From Scatosoma sp045660265 (GTDB lineage Bacteria; Bacillota; Clostridia; Christensenellales; Borkfalkiaceae), in contig JAZRDM010000002.1 of assembly GCA_045660265.1 (NCBI GenBank), positions 1 through 41,374 on the forward strand: 41,374 nucleotides of DNA, written 5' to 3'. Position numbers and translations under genes: made by a program. Position 1 is the first letter of the stretch, and each line of letters opens with the position of its first letter. Of this stretch, positions 22,697-32,069 are shown in pieces. The notes under the pieces were generated by a model, which saw nothing but the letters and a program-made list of their open reading frames with translations, made no database searches and had not been told where the DNA came from.

Positions 22697-24178
22697 ATGA
22701 AGAATAAAATAATAAAAATAGCGGCGGCTTTAATGTCAGGTTGTCTTTGTGTGGGCGGATTGACGGCTTGCGACGATATGGAAATGTTCTTTTCGGATGT
22801 CGAATCGCTGTGGCAAAGCGTTGGAGAAGACATATTAGCGGACATAGAGGATGACGGCGTTTATGAAATTAGCTATACCGACGATACGGGTTATCATACC
22901 ATTGTAGTGGAGAAAGGGCAATCGTATTCTATCTCTTCTATTCCCAGTAAAGTTGGTTATGATTTTGTGGGACTGTTTGATGCGGAAACGGGCGGAACGC
23001 AATACGTGGACGCAGCGGGTAACTGTTTAGCGCCGTATGGCGGCAAGCGCGATATTGTATTGTATCCCCATTTTAACGCAAAGCAGTACACTGTACATTT
23101 TAATGCAAACGGCGGTATGTGCGACGCGGAAGATAAGCGAGTGATTTCTTTTGGCGAACAAATAGTATACGTACCCAACGCGCAAAAAGAAGGGCATAAT
23201 TTCATGGGCTGGTCTGCGAATAAAGACGGCAGCGAAATGATTTCTAACGGCAGCGCGTTGATGTTGGAATATTTTAATTTCAACGAAAAGCTGGCGGAAA
23301 AAGCAAACGAAAATAGAGAAGTATGGCTGTATGCAAACTTCCAAATTAAAACGTTTGCAATTACCGCGCATTTTACGAATGGTGATATGGTGGTGGAAAA
23401 CGTTGAATACGGTGCAAACGTGAAAGACGTAGCGGCGTTTAAAACGGCACATAACGGTTTTATTGTAACGCAGTGGAAACTTGGCGAAACGGAAACATCC
23501 TCTTTCGACGGCATTGTTCGTAGCGAATTACATATCTATCCCGCTGAAGAAGCAAAGGCGATAACGATTACGTTTAATGGCAATGGCGTTAATTCGCCTG
23601 AGGCAAAGGTGGTGGCAGCGAATACAACCATTGCGTTACCTGCGCTCAGCCGCAGTAATTATAAATTCAACGGTTGGCAAGTGAATGGTACGGGGAAAAT
23701 AATCAATGAGCTTCAAGTAGGCGAAACGGATATCAACTTGACGGCAGAATGGACAAGAATATACGCAGGCTTCTCCTCTTATAGCACTTTAACCATTGAA
23801 GACGTGCATACGCATAAAAATAGCTATGATCACATCAATATGGCTAGTTTATTTGGGAAGAGTATGGCTCAGCTTCGCAGTGAAGGATATTCTAAAATAA
23901 CCATGAAAGCGTATATTGCAATCGAAGAAAAAAATGACGGGTATCAAGAAATTTATTTTGGTACTAACGTAGAATTAGATACAGACGCTTACTGCGGATG
24001 GGGACGTTTGTGGGGCAAGGACAATATTGATACTTCTGGTTCGCAAACGTACTATATCGCTTCTACGTACGATTTGGGGTTAATAAGCGATAATATGTAT
24101 TTCTGTTACAGCGCAAACGGCGCGTTTGGCGATACGTGGTATAGAAGAAGTATTAACGTAGAATTCCATCTTTCCTAA
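22697..24178 (+). CDS. Lipoprotein with InlB B-type (Listeria-Bacteroides) repeats
   Basis: A 493-residue exported lipoprotein: signal peptide IIKIAAALMSGCLCVGGL with lipobox LTAC, so the mature N-terminus is a lipidated cysteine near residue 24. Four beta-grasp repeats of about 65-75 residues follow, typified by YTVHFNANGGMCDAEDKRVI and GHNFMGWSANKDG, and later ITITFNGNGVNSPEAK with YKFNGWQVNGTG and LTAEWTRIY. The last 140 residues (IYAGFSSYSTLTIEDVHTHK onward, with CGWGRLWGKD) form a separate domain that I do not recognise. The ATG at 22697 follows GGGAG; TTG 22691 is less likely. It is 26 bp ahead of the HELAH membrane protein gene, so they are probably co-transcribed. Such repeats are common on surface proteins; the binding partner is unknown. 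Confidence 0.87.
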   Translation: MKNKIIKIAAALMSGCLCVGGLTACDDMEMFFSDVESLWQSVGEDILADIEDDGVYEISYTDDTGYHTIVVEKGQSYSISSIPSKVGYDFVGLFDAETGGTQYVDAAGNCLAPYGGKRDIVLYPHFNAKQYTVHFNANGGMCDAEDKRVISFGEQIVYVPNAQKEGHNFMGWSANKDGSEMISNGSALMLEYFNFNEKLAEKANENREVWLYANFQIKTFAITAHFTNGDMVVENVEYGANVKDVAAFKTAHNGFIVTQWKLGETETSSFDGIVRSELHIYPAEEAKAITITFNGNGVNSPEAKVVAANTTIALPALSRSNYKFNGWQVNGTGKIINELQVGETDINLTAEWTRIYAGFSSYSTLTIEDVHTHKNSYDHINMASLFGKSMAQLRSEGYSKITMKAYIAIEEKNDGYQEIYFGTNVELDTDAYCGWGRLWGKDNIDTSGSQTYYIASTYDLGLISDNMYFCYSANGAFGDTWYRRSINVEFHLS

Positions 24179-24204
24179 ACGAAAAAAAGACAAAGGAGTA
24201 AATT

Positions 24205-24990
24205 ATGCCTGAAGTACTTTATAATTTTTTATTGCAAGTAATATTTACCATTGGTATTATTGTGTTGTTTGGTTTTTTAATTGCGTTGTGCAACCGTACC
24301 TTTTACCGTAATATGAGCAGATTGGGTATGCCGCTTTGCTACATAACGGGTTTTATCGGGACGCCCATGCACGAGCTTGCCCACGCGTTGATGTGTTTAA
24401 TTTTCGGACATAAAATTGTGGACATGAAGTTGTTCCAAATCGGCGACGAAGACGGTACGCTTGGGTATGTAAGCCATTCCTTTAATCCGAAAAACTGGTA
24501 TCAACAAATCGGTAACTTTTTTATCGGCGTTGCGCCCATTATCGTTATTTCAGGGGTGTTGTATTTTCTTGCCGACTGGCTTGTGCCTGGCATGACGGGT
24601 GAAATGTTTGCGCTTGTCGAATCGTTGGAAAGAAACCCCGACTTCCTTAAGGTTATCGAAAAATTATTTGATGTTGTCATTGTCTTCTTTTCTTATGCGG
24701 CGGCTGAAAATTGGTGGTTATTCTTATTGATCGGTATGTTTTTGGCGTTGCATATGACGCTCAGCGGCGCGGACATTAAAAATGCATCTAAAGGTCTTGT
24801 TTTCTTGCTTATCGTTATGTTGGGCGTAAACTTGATTATATGGCTTGTAGGCGGAAAGGTTACCGAGCTTACGTCTGCTTGCCTTTCCGGCGGGATTTTG
24901 CTTGGCGGCGTGCTGGTAATGGGGCTTTTGATGGCGGTAGCGGCAATGCTTGTGTCCGTAATCTATAAGGTTGTTTTTGATAGAAAATAA
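24205..24990 (+). CDS. Multi-pass membrane protein with HELAH motif (M50-like metalloprotease candidate)
   Basis: A 261-residue membrane protein with about six membrane segments. Between the first and second lies GTPMHELAHALMCLIFGH near 52-69, an HExxH zinc motif as found in membrane-embedded M50-type proteases. The usual distant third ligand (NxxPxxxxDG) is not evident; NFFIGVAPIIVISG near 106-119 is the nearest aspect and matches the pattern seen in some uncharacterised HExxH membrane families. The ATG follows AAAGGAGTAAATT. The gene is 26 bp behind the repeat lipoprotein gene. A role in processing or exporting that lipoprotein is possible but unproven. It could instead be a structural relative without protease activity. 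Confidence 0.75.
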   Translation: MPEVLYNFLLQVIFTIGIIVLFGFLIALCNRTFYRNMSRLGMPLCYITGFIGTPMHELAHALMCLIFGHKIVDMKLFQIGDEDGTLGYVSHSFNPKNWYQQIGNFFIGVAPIIVISGVLYFLADWLVPGMTGEMFALVESLERNPDFLKVIEKLFDVVIVFFSYAAAENWWLFLLIGMFLALHMTLSGADIKNASKGLVFLLIVMLGVNLIIWLVGGKVTELTSACLSGGILLGGVLVMGLLMAVAAMLVSVIYKVVFDRK

Positions 24991-25097
24991 TTTTAGGAAA
25001 GAAAGTTCGATATCTAAAAACGGCTAATGGAAGAATGCAATAAACTCGATAACGGGTGCGGTGCTTTTCATGTTAAGCAGAATTGTAAAATTTCGAC

Positions 25098-25131
25098 AAA
25101 AAACGTGCTTTTGAAAGCGCGTTTTTTTTAT
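25098..25131 (+). terminator. Terminator after the lipoprotein/HELAH operon
   Basis: AAAAAACGTGCTTT pairs with AAAGCGCGTTTTTT around a two- to four-base turn (one G-U), followed by a T run. The 100 bases before it (24991-25097) contain no gene that I can support. Confidence 0.85.
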
Positions 25132-25158
25132 TTTATAAAAAAAGTTGGCAGTACCCCC

Positions 25159-25187
25159 TTGACAAAATGGGGAGGTTGTGCGATAAT
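25159..25187 (+). promoter_or_regulatory. Promoter of trkA-trkH
   Basis: Perfect TTGACA (25159-25164), 17-bp spacer, GATAAT (25182-25187), about 40 bp before the trkA start. Confidence 0.82.
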
Positions 25188-25227
25188 AGTAAACGGTATA
25201 AGGGATAGTTTTCCCATGGAGAAAAAT

Positions 25228-26586
25228 ATGAACGTAATTATTGTGGGCTGCGGTAGAGTAGGGCAGTCGCTTACGGAAAAATTGAATGCGGACGGCAACG
25301 ACGTTACCATTATCGATATGGATAGTGAAAAAATCCGTGTGGTTACAGGCCATTGCGACGTTATGGGCGTTGTCGGAAACGGCGCTACGCTTGCCACGCA
25401 ACGCCAAGCGGGTATAGACAAAGCTGATTTATTTATCGCGGTAACGAACTCTGACGAGTTAAATTTACTGTGCTGTTTAATCGCGCAAAAAGAAGGCAAC
25501 TGCCAAACGATTGCGCGTATAAAAAATCCCGATTACAGCAAAGAAACGCCTTATTTACAAGACGAATTGGGCTTGGTAATGGTTATCAATCCCGAATATG
25601 CGGCGGCGGAAGAAATTGCGCGTGTTTTGCGTTTCCCGGCGGCTATGAAAATCGAGCCGTTTGGCAAGGGCAGAGTGGAGTTGATTACCTTTAAGCTTGG
25701 TAAAGATTGTCCGCTTGTTGGACAGTCGGTAAAAGACGCGATGGCGAAGCTGAAAACAAACGTACTCGTTTGTACGATAGAACGCGGTGAAGAAGCGTAT
25801 ATTGCAAACGGTGATTTTGTTTTTGCGGAAAAGGACGTTTGTTCTATCGTTGCCGAACCGAAAACGGCAAGTGAATTCTTTGCGAAAATTCAGCAAAAAG
25901 GCCATTCGATTAAAAATGCAATGATTGTCGGCGGCGGAGTTATTACGCATTATCTTTGCGAGTTGATGGAAAAATCGGGTGTGTCGTTAAAGATTATTGA
26001 AAAGGATTTTAAAACCTGTCAAGAATTAGCGGCGAAATGGCATAAAGCGACGGTAATTCACGGCAACGCTGCAGAAAGAGAATTGCTTTTAGAAGAAGGT
26101 CTTCAGCAAACAGACGCATTTGTTGCGCTCGCTTCGAAAGACGAAGAAAATATTTTACACTCCTTATTTGCAAAAGAAACGGGTGTAGAGAAGTTGGTAA
26201 CGAAAATTACGAGAACGGATTACGATAACGTGCTTACCAAGCTGGATTTGGATACAATGATTTGCCCTAAAAACATCACGGCGGACAGCATTGTGCGGTA
26301 TGTCCGCGCAACGAAAAACTCGCAGGGCAGTAATATGCAAACGTTGTATAATCTTATTCAAGGTAAGGTGGAAGCGGCGGAATTTATCATTAAAGAAGGA
26401 TCGGAACTTATCGGCAAGTCGCTTGCGGAATTGCGTTTTAAAAAAGACGTTTTAATTGCGTCTATCGTACGCGGAAAGCAAGTGATTATTCCTCGCGGAC
26501 ATGACAGTATTATGGCTGGAGACGCGGTGGTTGTGGTAAACAAGGGCATTCGTTTGCAAGACATTGCCGACGTGTTGGATAGGTAA
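25228..26586 (+). CDS. trkA: Trk potassium uptake regulatory subunit TrkA
   Basis: A 452-residue peripheral protein with two RCK units, the normal TrkA length. Each has a Rossmann NAD-binding half and a TrkA-C half: the first begins MNVIIVGCGRVGQSLTEKL with the GxGxxG loop, the second near residue 231 with NAMIVGGGVITHYLCELM. It forms a cytosolic gating ring on TrkH and responds to NAD(H) or ATP. ATG 25228 follows GGAGAAAAAT; ATG 25216 overlaps that site and is not used. The trkH start lies 4 bp after the stop codon, so the two are translationally coupled. Confidence 0.95.
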   Translation: MNVIIVGCGRVGQSLTEKLNADGNDVTIIDMDSEKIRVVTGHCDVMGVVGNGATLATQRQAGIDKADLFIAVTNSDELNLLCCLIAQKEGNCQTIARIKNPDYSKETPYLQDELGLVMVINPEYAAAEEIARVLRFPAAMKIEPFGKGRVELITFKLGKDCPLVGQSVKDAMAKLKTNVLVCTIERGEEAYIANGDFVFAEKDVCSIVAEPKTASEFFAKIQQKGHSIKNAMIVGGGVITHYLCELMEKSGVSLKIIEKDFKTCQELAAKWHKATVIHGNAAERELLLEEGLQQTDAFVALASKDEENILHSLFAKETGVEKLVTKITRTDYDNVLTKLDLDTMICPKNITADSIVRYVRATKNSQGSNMQTLYNLIQGKVEAAEFIIKEGSELIGKSLAELRFKKDVLIASIVRGKQVIIPRGHDSIMAGDAVVVVNKGIRLQDIADVLDR

Positions 26587-26590
26587 GCGT

Positions 26591-28045
26591 ATGAATTATT
26601 CGGTTATCAAACGCACGCTTGGATATTTGTTGTTGTTTGAAGCGGTGTTTTTGCTTGTACCGCTTATCACTTCTATTGTTTATTGGGAAGCGGAGTTTTT
26701 CACATTTCTCATTTGTATTGCGCTTTGTGCAGGAATAGGGGCACTTTTCTTTATTAAAAAGCCTAAAAACTCTGCCATTTATGCAAAAGAAGGGTTTGTT
26801 ATCGTGGCAATGAGTTGGATTGTCATGAGTCTTATCGGCGCGTTGCCTTTCTTCTTTTCGGGGGCGGTTCCTTCGTATATCGACGCGTTATTTGAAACGG
26901 TGTCTGGATTTACGACGACAGGGTCGACCATTTTAAGCGGTGAACAAATTGACGGGATGGCAAAATCGCTGTTGATGTGGCGTAGCTTTACCCACTGGGT
27001 AGGCGGTATGGGGGTACTCGTACTCATTATGGCGTTATTGCCGTTATCAGGTGCGCAAAATATGCACTTGATGAAAGCGGAAAGTACGGGTGCATCCGTT
27101 AGTAAAATTGTGCCGAAAGTACGTCAAACGGCCTTGATTTTATATGCAATTTATTTGGCGTTTACAATTTTGCAATTTATCTTGCTTTTGTGTGGAAATA
27201 TGCCTGTATTTGATGCGTTGAATACGGCGTTTGCTACGGCAGGTACGGGCGGTTTTGCTGTTCGAAGCGACGGATTTTTAGCTTATTCGCCTTATTTGCA
27301 ATGGGTAACGACGGTATTTATGCTTATTTTTTCCATTAACTTTAACGCGTATTTTCTTGTTTTGAAAGGGAAACTTAAAGATGCGTTTAGCGCGGAAATA
27401 AAAACCTTTTTCATAATCGTTCTTTCGGCGATTGTGTTGATTGTTTTAAATTTACATTTTACGCAAACGGATTTATATACAATGACGCTGGAAGAAGAAA
27501 TTCGACATTCGGCGTTTTCAGTGGCGTCGCTGATTTCTACAACGGGTTTTTCTACAGTAGATTTCAATCTTTGGCCTACGCTTTCTAAAGTGATTTTGAT
27601 GACGATTATCTTTGTCGGTGCGTGTGCAGGCAGTACGGGCGGCGGTATGAAGGTATCGCGTATTATGGTACTTGCGAAAGGCGGTATGCACGAAGTTGGG
27701 CGAATGATTCATCCCAAGCAAGTGAAAAAAATTACCATTGACGGACGGGTGGTCGAGCATGAAGTTGTGCGTTCGATTAATGCGTATTTGGTGGCGTTTA
27801 TTCTCATTTACGTTGCGTCGTTTGCTATTATTTCGTTAGATGGATTTGATTTTACTACCTCGTTTACGGCGGTAGCGGCAACGATAAATAATATCGGGCC
27901 TGGGCTGGGGGCTGTTGGGCCTACCGGGAATTTTGCACAATTTTCTATTTTGTCTAAGCTGGTTTTCATTTTTGATATGTTAGCGGGCAGATTAGAGGTG
28001 TTCCCGATGTTGATATTGTTTTCACCATCTACTTGGAAAAAGTAA
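26591..28045 (+). CDS. trkH: Trk-type potassium transporter TrkH/KtrB
   Basis: A 484-residue K+ translocating subunit, with the four M1-P-M2 repeats of this superfamily. Filter-like sequences are visible in order: TTTGSTIL near 113, ATAGTGGFAV near 219, STTGFST near 318 and INNIGPGLGAVG near 434. The glycine of each filter is present. It sits in the membrane and is gated by TrkA, encoded immediately upstream. The ATG at 26591 follows AGGTAAGCGT. The next gene, uxaC, starts 53 bp downstream without a terminator between, so read-through is possible. Confidence 0.95.
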   Translation: MNYSVIKRTLGYLLLFEAVFLLVPLITSIVYWEAEFFTFLICIALCAGIGALFFIKKPKNSAIYAKEGFVIVAMSWIVMSLIGALPFFFSGAVPSYIDALFETVSGFTTTGSTILSGEQIDGMAKSLLMWRSFTHWVGGMGVLVLIMALLPLSGAQNMHLMKAESTGASVSKIVPKVRQTALILYAIYLAFTILQFILLLCGNMPVFDALNTAFATAGTGGFAVRSDGFLAYSPYLQWVTTVFMLIFSINFNAYFLVLKGKLKDAFSAEIKTFFIIVLSAIVLIVLNLHFTQTDLYTMTLEEEIRHSAFSVASLISTTGFSTVDFNLWPTLSKVILMTIIFVGACAGSTGGGMKVSRIMVLAKGGMHEVGRMIHPKQVKKITIDGRVVEHEVVRSINAYLVAFILIYVASFAIISLDGFDFTTSFTAVAATINNIGPGLGAVGPTGNFAQFSILSKLVFIFDMLAGRLEVFPMLILFSPSTWKK

Positions 28046-28098
28046 CCAAATAAACATAATTTAAAATACAAAAAGGAAAAAAACAAAGGGAGAGTTTT

Positions 28099-29493
28099 AT
28101 GAGCTATATCAAAGAAAACTTTTTACTCAAAACGAAAACGGCGGAAAAGCTGTATTTCAATTATGCAAAAGATATGCCGATTTTCGACTATCACTGCCAT
28201 TTGCCTGAAAAGCAAATTTTGGCGAATAAGCCGTTTAACGACATATTCGAAATTTGGCTGGCTGGCGATCATTACAAATGGCGTTTGATGAGAAATTTCG
28301 GTATTGACGAAGAATATATTACGGGCAACGCGTCCAACAAAGAAAAATTTAAAGCGTACTGCAAAACGCTTGGTACGGCGTACGGAAATCCGTTGTATCA
28401 TTGGTCGCAAGTGGAATTGCAAGACTTCTTTAACTGCGAGTTAGAAATCAACGAAGAAAATGCCGATCTTATTTGGGATTGGTGTAATGAATATATTCGT
28501 TTAAACAACGTTACGCCGCAAAAATTGATTGAGCAATCTAACGTAAAATATTTATTTACGACAAACGAAGTGTTTGACGATTTAACAACCTTTGAAGAAA
28601 TTGCAAAAAAGGATTATAAATTTAAGGTATTGCCTGCTTTCCGCGCGGACAAGGTAATGAATATTGATGCAAAAGGATACAAGGACGTACTTGGCTTAGT
28701 GGAAGCATGCGTGGGCTTTACCATTTCTAATCTTTCGGATTTGGAAAAAGCGTTGGAAAACAGATTGCAAGCCTTTTTGAAGGTGGGAACGACGGCAAGC
28801 GATATTGCTGTAGAAAAAGTGTATCCCATTACGACGGCGGCGCAAGCGGACGAAGTGTTGAAAAAGGCGTTACAAGGCGAAGAAATTTCTGCGGCAGACG
28901 CGGAAATTTTCAAGGGCTATTTAACTTATTTCTTGTTTGCGTTGTATGGCAAAAACGACGTCGCAACCGAGTTGCACGTCGGCGCAATGCGTAATAATAA
29001 CGCGGTGCAACTTGCTAAAATTGGCTTAGATACGGGCTATGATAGTATTTCGGATGAAAACAGCATTAAAAACATGTCTCGCTTGTTTGATAGACTGCAC
29101 AGCGAAGGCGTATTGCCGAAAACGATTGTGTTCAATTTAAATCCTAAAATGAACGCGGAAATTATGAGTTTAATCGGTTGCTTCCAGTCGTCTGAAGCAA
29201 AAGGGAAGATGCAATACGGGCCTGCTTGGTGGTTCTTGGATAACAAAGTGGGCATGGAAAGACATCTTGAAGATTTGACAGCGACAGGGCATTTAGCTGC
29301 GTTTGTCGGGATGTTGACGGATAGCCGTTCCTTCTTGTCTTACCCTCGTCATCATTATTTTAGACGTATTTTATGTAACTATTTAGGCAATATGATGGAA
29401 AACGGCGAAATGACAACGGATATGAATGCGGTTGGTCAAGTTGTTAAAGATATTTGCTTTAATAATTCCGCAAAATATTTAAAGATGGAATAA
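28099..29493 (+). CDS. uxaC: Uronate (glucuronate/galacturonate) isomerase
   Basis: A 464-residue member of the amidohydrolase-fold uronate isomerase family, normal length. It converts D-glucuronate to D-fructuronate and D-galacturonate to D-tagaturonate, the entry step for hexuronates. The signature FDYHCHLPEKQI (metal-ligand histidines near 32 and 34) is present, as are IWLAGDHYKWRLMR, VATELHVGAMRNNN and FVGMLTDSRSFLSYPRHHYF near the C-terminus. The ATG follows AAGGGAGAGTTTT. The following genes eda and kdgK are 11 and 28 bp apart and belong to the same pathway, but the reductase and dehydratase steps are not encoded in this window. Confidence 0.96.
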   Translation: MSYIKENFLLKTKTAEKLYFNYAKDMPIFDYHCHLPEKQILANKPFNDIFEIWLAGDHYKWRLMRNFGIDEEYITGNASNKEKFKAYCKTLGTAYGNPLYHWSQVELQDFFNCELEINEENADLIWDWCNEYIRLNNVTPQKLIEQSNVKYLFTTNEVFDDLTTFEEIAKKDYKFKVLPAFRADKVMNIDAKGYKDVLGLVEACVGFTISNLSDLEKALENRLQAFLKVGTTASDIAVEKVYPITTAAQADEVLKKALQGEEISAADAEIFKGYLTYFLFALYGKNDVATELHVGAMRNNNAVQLAKIGLDTGYDSISDENSIKNMSRLFDRLHSEGVLPKTIVFNLNPKMNAEIMSLIGCFQSSEAKGKMQYGPAWWFLDNKVGMERHLEDLTATGHLAAFVGMLTDSRSFLSYPRHHYFRRILCNYLGNMMENGEMTTDMNAVGQVVKDICFNNSAKYLKME

Positions 29494-29504
29494 GGAGAGA
29501 GAAG

Positions 29505-30059
29505 ATGGATAAACTTATACCTGTAGTGGTAATTAAAGAACTTTCGGAAACGGAGAAAATTTTAACGGCATTAAAAAATAACGATATCAATTGCGCAGAG
29601 ATTACTTTCCGCACCGCTTGTGCAGCGGAAGCGATTGCATTGGCTTGTGAAAAATTCCCCGATATGAACGTTGGTGCTGGTACGGTTATCAACGAGACGC
29701 AATGCAAACAAGCATTGCAAGCAGGCGCGAAGTTTATCGTTTCGCCCGGGCTTTCGGTGAACGTTGCAAAGGTATGTCAAGAAAACAACGTACCTTATTA
29801 TCCCGGTTGCGTAACCCCTACGGAAATTATGCAAGCGCGTGATTTAGGAATTACCATTGTGAAATTCTTCCCTGCAAACGTATACGGCGGGTTAAAGGCA
29901 TTAAAAGCACTTTCCGCACCCTTCCCTCAAATTAAATTCATTCCCACGGGCGGTGTAGATAGAAGCAATTTAGACGAATTTTTGGCTTTTGAAAAGGTAT
30001 ATGCAGTGGGCGGTAGCTTTATGGTGCAAGAATCCCTTGCGAAGATGGAAAACAAATAA
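29505..30059 (+). CDS. eda: KDPG/KHG aldolase
   Basis: A 184-residue class I aldolase, slightly shorter than the usual 200-215. It splits 2-keto-3-deoxy-6-phosphogluconate into pyruvate and glyceraldehyde 3-phosphate. The TIM-barrel signatures are visible: NCAEITFRTACA with the general-acid glutamate near 32, VGAGTVI, SPGLSVNVAKVC, PGCVTPTEI, and the Schiff-base lysine near 120 in IVKFFPANVYGG. The phosphate-binding FIPTGGVDRSN is intact. It follows uxaC by 11 bp with site AAGGAGAGAGAAG and leads into kdgK. Confidence 0.95.
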   Translation: MDKLIPVVVIKELSETEKILTALKNNDINCAEITFRTACAAEAIALACEKFPDMNVGAGTVINETQCKQALQAGAKFIVSPGLSVNVAKVCQENNVPYYPGCVTPTEIMQARDLGITIVKFFPANVYGGLKALKALSAPFPQIKFIPTGGVDRSNLDEFLAFEKVYAVGGSFMVQESLAKMENK

Positions 30060-30087
30060 AAAATAAAATAAAGAAAAGGTGAAAAAA

Positions 30088-31104
30088 ATGAAAGTAGTAA
30101 CGTTAGGCGAATTGATGTTAAGATTAGCGCCCCAAGGATATAACCGTTTTGTGCAAGCAGAAACGCTTGGCGCAACGTTTGGCGGCGGCGAAGCAAACGT
30201 GGCCGTTTCCCTTGCAAATTATGGGATAGATGCGGCATTTGTTTCTAAACTCCCCAAGCATGAAATTGGACAAGCGGCAGTGAATTCGTTGCGTAAATTC
30301 GGCGTGCAAACAGATAAAATTTTGCGCGGCGGGGATCGTGTAGGGATTTATTATTTGGAAAAGGGCGCAAGCCAAAGACCTTCTAAGGTTATTTATGACC
30401 GTGCAGGTTCGGCGTTTGCGTTGTCTAAAGCGGATGAATACGATTGGAATACGATTTTCGAAGGCGTGGATTGGTTCCATTTTACAGGGATTACCCCCGC
30501 GCTTAGCGACAACGTAGCGGAGTTAACCAAAGCGGCGTGTCAAGCGGCAAAAGCGAAAGGGATTACTATTTCTTGCGATTTAAACTACCGCAATAAATTA
30601 TGGAGCAAGGAAAAGGCGAGAGAAGTAATGACGGGCTTGATGGAATACGTAGACGTTTGTATTTCTAACGAAGAAGACGCTCATGACGTATTTGGTATCA
30701 CGGCTGCCGATACGGATATTACGGGCGGTAAGCTGAACAAGGCGGCATATGAAAGCGTAGCAAAACAATTGATGGATACCTTCAACTTTAAATACGTTGC
30801 CATTACGTTGAGAACTTCTATTTCCGCAAACGACAACAAGTGGGCTGGTATGCTTTATGACGGAAAGGCGCATCTTTCCAAGGAATATACTATGCACATT
30901 GTTGACCGTGTAGGCGGCGGCGATAGTTTTGGTGGCGGGTTGATTTACGCGTTGCTTAACGGTTACGATTCGCAAAGCGCGATTGAATTTGCTGTTGCGG
31001 CAAGCTGTTTGAAACATTCGATTGAAGGGGACTATAATATGGTATCCGTAGACGAAGTGAAAAAGCTTGCAGGGGGCGACGCAAGCGGCCGCGTGCAAAG
31101 ATAA
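30088..31104 (+). CDS. kdgK: 2-keto-3-deoxygluconate kinase (PfkB family)
   Basis: A 338-residue PfkB/ribokinase-type sugar kinase that would phosphorylate 2-keto-3-deoxygluconate to KDPG for the adjacent aldolase. Family markers are LGELMLRLAPQGYNRFVQAE at the start, the substrate-side FGGGEANVAVSLANYG near 31-46, and the C-terminal RVGGGDSFGGGLIYALL near 274-290 with the catalytic aspartate. The ATG at 30088 is chosen over in-frame GTG 30079 because AAGGTG overlaps the latter. The substrate is inferred from the operon (uxaC, eda); on its own sequence other PfkB sugars are possible. Confidence 0.92.
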   Translation: MKVVTLGELMLRLAPQGYNRFVQAETLGATFGGGEANVAVSLANYGIDAAFVSKLPKHEIGQAAVNSLRKFGVQTDKILRGGDRVGIYYLEKGASQRPSKVIYDRAGSAFALSKADEYDWNTIFEGVDWFHFTGITPALSDNVAELTKAACQAAKAKGITISCDLNYRNKLWSKEKAREVMTGLMEYVDVCISNEEDAHDVFGITAADTDITGGKLNKAAYESVAKQLMDTFNFKYVAITLRTSISANDNKWAGMLYDGKAHLSKEYTMHIVDRVGGGDSFGGGLIYALLNGYDSQSAIEFAVAASCLKHSIEGDYNMVSVDEVKKLAGGDASGRVQR

Positions 31105-31167
31105 TTAAAAAACAAAAGAAAAAGTCGGCGAAAACGGCTTTAAAATAAACGATACAAGGATAAAAAT

Positions 31168-32022
31168 ATGGCAAAAACAACTGAAAAAGCTCAAGGGAAA
31201 GCATGGGTTTGTCCTGATTTGCCGTGCGGGTATAAATATAGTACTTTGACTGCTATGGTGAAATCAAACTCTGTACCCAAGGCGTGGAATGATTTATACG
31301 ACGGGATTTTGAAGATGATTAAAAAGGATTTTGAGAAAAATCCGTATAAGACTTTTTTCTCAAAAGAAATGCAGATTCCCTGGTCGATTGGGCGCGGATA
31401 TTATAAGGACGGAAAGGAATCGGCGTATTCGCCTGCTATCGTATTGAACGATTATCTTACCAAACGCTTAAAAAAAGAGGGGTATAAACACGCGTCGATA
31501 CGTATTATTTACATTCCTTCAAAGGGAAGCAGATGGGCGCAGGGGATTAACGCAATGCGCCAAAGAGAATATGAGGCGGCGTATACGGATTGGCAGATAC
31601 AAAAATATCGCTATGATACGCAGGAAAGAAATGAAATTTTAGGCGGTATCAGCTCGCCCGGGAAAGCGCCTGAAGCACCGACGATGGTTTCTGATTACGT
31701 CGAGTCTAAATACGTAATTTTGATACAATGCTCGAAGATAAAGAGCAAATCTGCGGAAAAAATGTGGAAGGAAACGTTGCGAATGCAACGGCGGGCAACC
31801 AAGAGTAAGATACCCGGCTCTCTGCTTGTATTTTTGGCGTATATTTTGCCTGTTGCCGCGCTTGCGGGGATTGCCGTATTGGCGAGCTTGATTGTCGGAA
31901 TGGTTAATCCTGAATTTGAGAAGGAAGTACTATTTGCCTTAGCGTCTGCGCCGATTGTAATAGGCGGCTTGCTGATAGGTTGGGGATTCCATAGTTGGTT
32001 AGATAAAGAAGGGTATTTATAA
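31168..32022 (+). CDS. Unknown protein with two C-terminal membrane segments
   Basis: A 284-residue protein that I do not recognise. The first 210 residues are polar and basic, with no signal peptide (MAKTTEKAQGKAWVCPDL start), and include a proline-rich linker near 165-175 (GGISSPGKAPEAPTM). Two membrane segments lie near 218-245 (LLVFLAYILPVAALAGIAVL) and 255-275 (FALASAPIVIGGLLIGWGF), with a short tail. The N-terminal domain is therefore cytosolic and tethered by the C-terminus. The ATG follows ACAAGGATAAAAAT. It follows kdgK by 63 bp and precedes the repeat lipoprotein by 47 bp; function may relate to the latter but nothing shows it. Confidence 0.8.
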   Translation: MAKTTEKAQGKAWVCPDLPCGYKYSTLTAMVKSNSVPKAWNDLYDGILKMIKKDFEKNPYKTFFSKEMQIPWSIGRGYYKDGKESAYSPAIVLNDYLTKRLKKEGYKHASIRIIYIPSKGSRWAQGINAMRQREYEAAYTDWQIQKYRYDTQERNEILGGISSPGKAPEAPTMVSDYVESKYVILIQCSKIKSKSAEKMWKETLRMQRRATKSKIPGSLLVFLAYILPVAALAGIAVLASLIVGMVNPEFEKEVLFALASAPIVIGGLLIGWGFHSWLDKEGYL

Positions 32023-32069
32023 TTTAACCCTGCCATCAATATCGAAAAATAAAAAAATAGAGGATAATT

